DNA from: Thermoplasmatota archaeon
GTDB taxonomy: Archaea > Thermoplasmatota > Thermoplasmata > RBG-16-68-12 > JAJISG01
DNA: 6,416 bases
Reading direction: 5' to 3'
Assembly (NCBI GenBank): GCA_022848835.1
Contig: JAJISG010000045.1
Span: 1-6,416, forward strand
In this document: one piece after another, positions 5,637 through 6,416 of the stretch
How positions within the stretch are numbered: the stretch's first letter is position 1
How the letters are laid out: each line of letters opens with the position of its first letter
Notes under the pieces: generated by a model
Database searches by the model: none
What the model saw: the letters and a program-made list of their open reading frames with translations, nothing else
Told to the model about the DNA's origin: nothing
Translations under genes and position numbers: made by a program

Positions 5637-5656
5637 TCAATAAGCGTTAAGAGGGT
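5637..5656 (+). repeat. Right copy of the 20-bp direct repeat (candidate attachment site)
   Basis: Identical to 4111-4130. Read in the same frame it encodes SISVKRV followed by TAG at 5658-5660, the same protein end as the O-methyltransferase but with a synonymous last codon and a different stop. The aldehyde dehydrogenase start is 44 bases after that stop. This is what the original methyltransferase 3' end and downstream spacer would look like if a module had inserted between the two copies. Confidence 0.85.
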
Positions 5657-5692
5657 GTAGTTCTTTGGAATTGCCTAGCGCAATCTGGCCGC

Positions 5693-5697
5693 GGAGG
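5693..5697 (+). promoter_or_regulatory. Shine-Dalgarno site of the aldehyde dehydrogenase gene
   Basis: GGAGG lies seven bases before the ATG at 5705. It fixes that start over the next codon (GTG at 5708) and contrasts with the leaderless-looking methyltransferase, as expected for an internal gene of an archaeal operon. Confidence 0.65.
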
Positions 5698-5704
5698 AAG
5701 GTTC

Positions 5705-6416
5705 ATGGTGGAGGAGTATGGAGTATACATCAACGGGGAGTGGGTCGATTCATCAGGAGAGGAATTGTTCGACGTCATCAACCCCGCGAATGGGGAGACC
5801 CTGGCCCGTTTCCCCCGGGGGACCCGGGAGGACGTTCATCGGGCTCTGGATGCTGCGATGGAGGCCTTTCCTGGCTGGAAGGGGACACCCCCCGTCAAGA
5901 GAGGCGAGGTACTCCTGCGGGCCTCCCAGATCCTGAGGGATAAGAAGGACAAGCTCTCGAAGCTCCTAGTCCGGGAGAACGGTAAGGTGATCGCCGAGGC
6001 CAGGGGAGAGGTCCAGGAGGCCATAGACTTCTTCGAGTACATCGCGGGGGAGGGCCGCCGTCTCCTGGGCGAAACGGTGGCGACGGAGCTCCCAGACAAG
6101 TTCGCCATGACGGTCCGTCTCCCGGCGGGCATTGCAGGCCTCATAACCCCCTGGAACTTCCCCATCGCCATACCATCGTGGAAGATAGGTGCCGCGATCG
6201 TCAGCGGTTGCACCATGATCTTCAAGCCTGCCACGGGCACGCCCATCCTAGGAGCGAAGCTCGTGTCGGCGCTTGAGGCGGCAGGTCTCCCACCCGGCAT
6301 TCTGAACATGGTCACCGGTCGGGGATCTGAAGTGGGCGAGGAGATCGTCACCAACCCCATGGTGAGCGTGGTGTCCTTCACGGGTGGGTTGGACACGGGT
6401 AGGGAAGTCTACACCA
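5705..6416 (+). CDS. Aldehyde dehydrogenase (N-terminal half, runs off the window)
   Basis: The first 237 residues of an NAD(P)+-dependent aldehyde dehydrogenase are visible, about half of the usual 480-500. Signatures in order: YGVYINGEWVDSS and FDVINPANGE at the N-terminus, AGLITPWNFPIAIPSWK at 144-160 with Asn151 of the oxyanion hole, the cofactor lysine Lys174 in MIFKPATGTP, AAGLPPGILNMVTG, and SFTGGLDTGR at 224-233. The catalytic glutamate and cysteine lie beyond the window. At the position where NAD-specific enzymes carry a glutamate (KPxE), this protein has Thr177, which suggests NADP+ is accepted; that is inference. The substrate is not determinable, though glyceraldehyde-3-phosphate, succinate semialdehyde and ketoglutarate semialdehyde dehydrogenases are close in pattern. 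It may once have been the second gene of an operon with the O-methyltransferase. Confidence 0.93.
   Translation, partial: MVEEYGVYINGEWVDSSGEELFDVINPANGETLARFPRGTREDVHRALDAAMEAFPGWKGTPPVKRGEVLLRASQILRDKKDKLSKLLVRENGKVIAEARGEVQEAIDFFEYIAGEGRRLLGETVATELPDKFAMTVRLPAGIAGLITPWNFPIAIPSWKIGAAIVSGCTMIFKPATGTPILGAKLVSALEAAGLPPGILNMVTGRGSEVGEEIVTNPMVSVVSFTGGLDTGREVYT

Larger units (their letters stand above)
4131..5656. mobile_element. Putative 1.5-kb inserted module bounded by a 20-bp direct repeat
   Basis: The distance between repeat copies is 1526 bases. Inside are a minus-strand AbrB-PIN toxin-antitoxin pair, two tRNA-T-arm-like sequences and long gene-poor stretches, in contrast to the compact coding on either side. 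There is no integrase, transposase or clear terminal inverted repeat. The layout fits site-specific integration at the 3' end of a protein gene, with one repeat copy restoring the end of that gene, or the remnant of a larger element. A decayed tandem duplication of the methyltransferase is an alternative, but I see no further similarity upstream of the second copy. Confidence 0.45.
5217..5704. other. Gene-poor stretch between the AbrB gene and the aldehyde dehydrogenase
   Basis: Nearly 490 bases hold no coding frame I can support. They contain the antitoxin promoter at the left end, a tRNA-like fragment at 5289-5316, a plus-strand TATA-like stretch gtatacttat at 5591-5600, the right repeat copy at 5637-5656 and the dehydrogenase ribosome binding site. 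The interval 5395-5580 shows nothing I recognise. Confidence 0.6.

Noticed and set aside
4131..5656. Insertion sequence or CRISPR-type array
   Set aside because: There is no transposase, no terminal inverted repeat and no regularly spaced repeat series; only a single pair of 20-bp direct repeats.
5836..6396. Long minus-strand open frame (186 codons) opposite the aldehyde dehydrogenase
   Set aside because: The plus strand here encodes the unmistakable PWNFP and FTGG motifs; the antisense frame is a GC-rich shadow with a low-complexity Ser/Arg/Pro composition.

Overview
The window looks archaeal. Its genes have AT-rich TATA-like boxes about 28 bases upstream of start codons with little or no leader. 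It carries an archaeal-type HTH plus paired-CBS regulator, a methionine synthase split into two proteins, and a SpoVT/AbrB-PIN toxin-antitoxin pair. GC content is fairly high by eye. A Thermoproteota-type lineage is plausible, but nothing here fixes the taxon.

Left part (1-3382), all on the minus strand. Read in transcription order from the right it holds an XRE-HTH/CBS regulator (3382-2810), a MetE-like barrel protein that has lost its zinc ligands (2739-1774), and the catalytic MetE core protein with a complete zinc site (1774-644). The last two overlap by one base. A DUF309 protein (530-129) and a doubtful reading frame running off the left edge (117-1) follow. The layout suggests a methionine synthesis module with an adenosyl-ligand sensor beside it; the regulatory link is inference.

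Middle (3383-4134). A 119-bp divergent promoter region separates the regulator from a plus-strand, metal-dependent, COMT-type O-methyltransferase.

Right part (4111-6416). The last seven codons of the O-methyltransferase, a 20-base exact stretch, recur 1526 bases downstream at 5637-5656, again followed by a stop codon, 44 bases before an aldehyde dehydrogenase that has a good ribosome binding site and runs off the right edge. Between the two copies lie a minus-strand AbrB-PIN pair and two tRNA-T-arm-like sequences. The simplest reading is that a 1.5-kb module integrated at the 3' end of the methyltransferase gene, restored its coding end, and split an ancestral methyltransferase-dehydrogenase operon. 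No integrase is present, so it would be a remnant or a non-autonomous insertion. This is the most interesting feature of the window.
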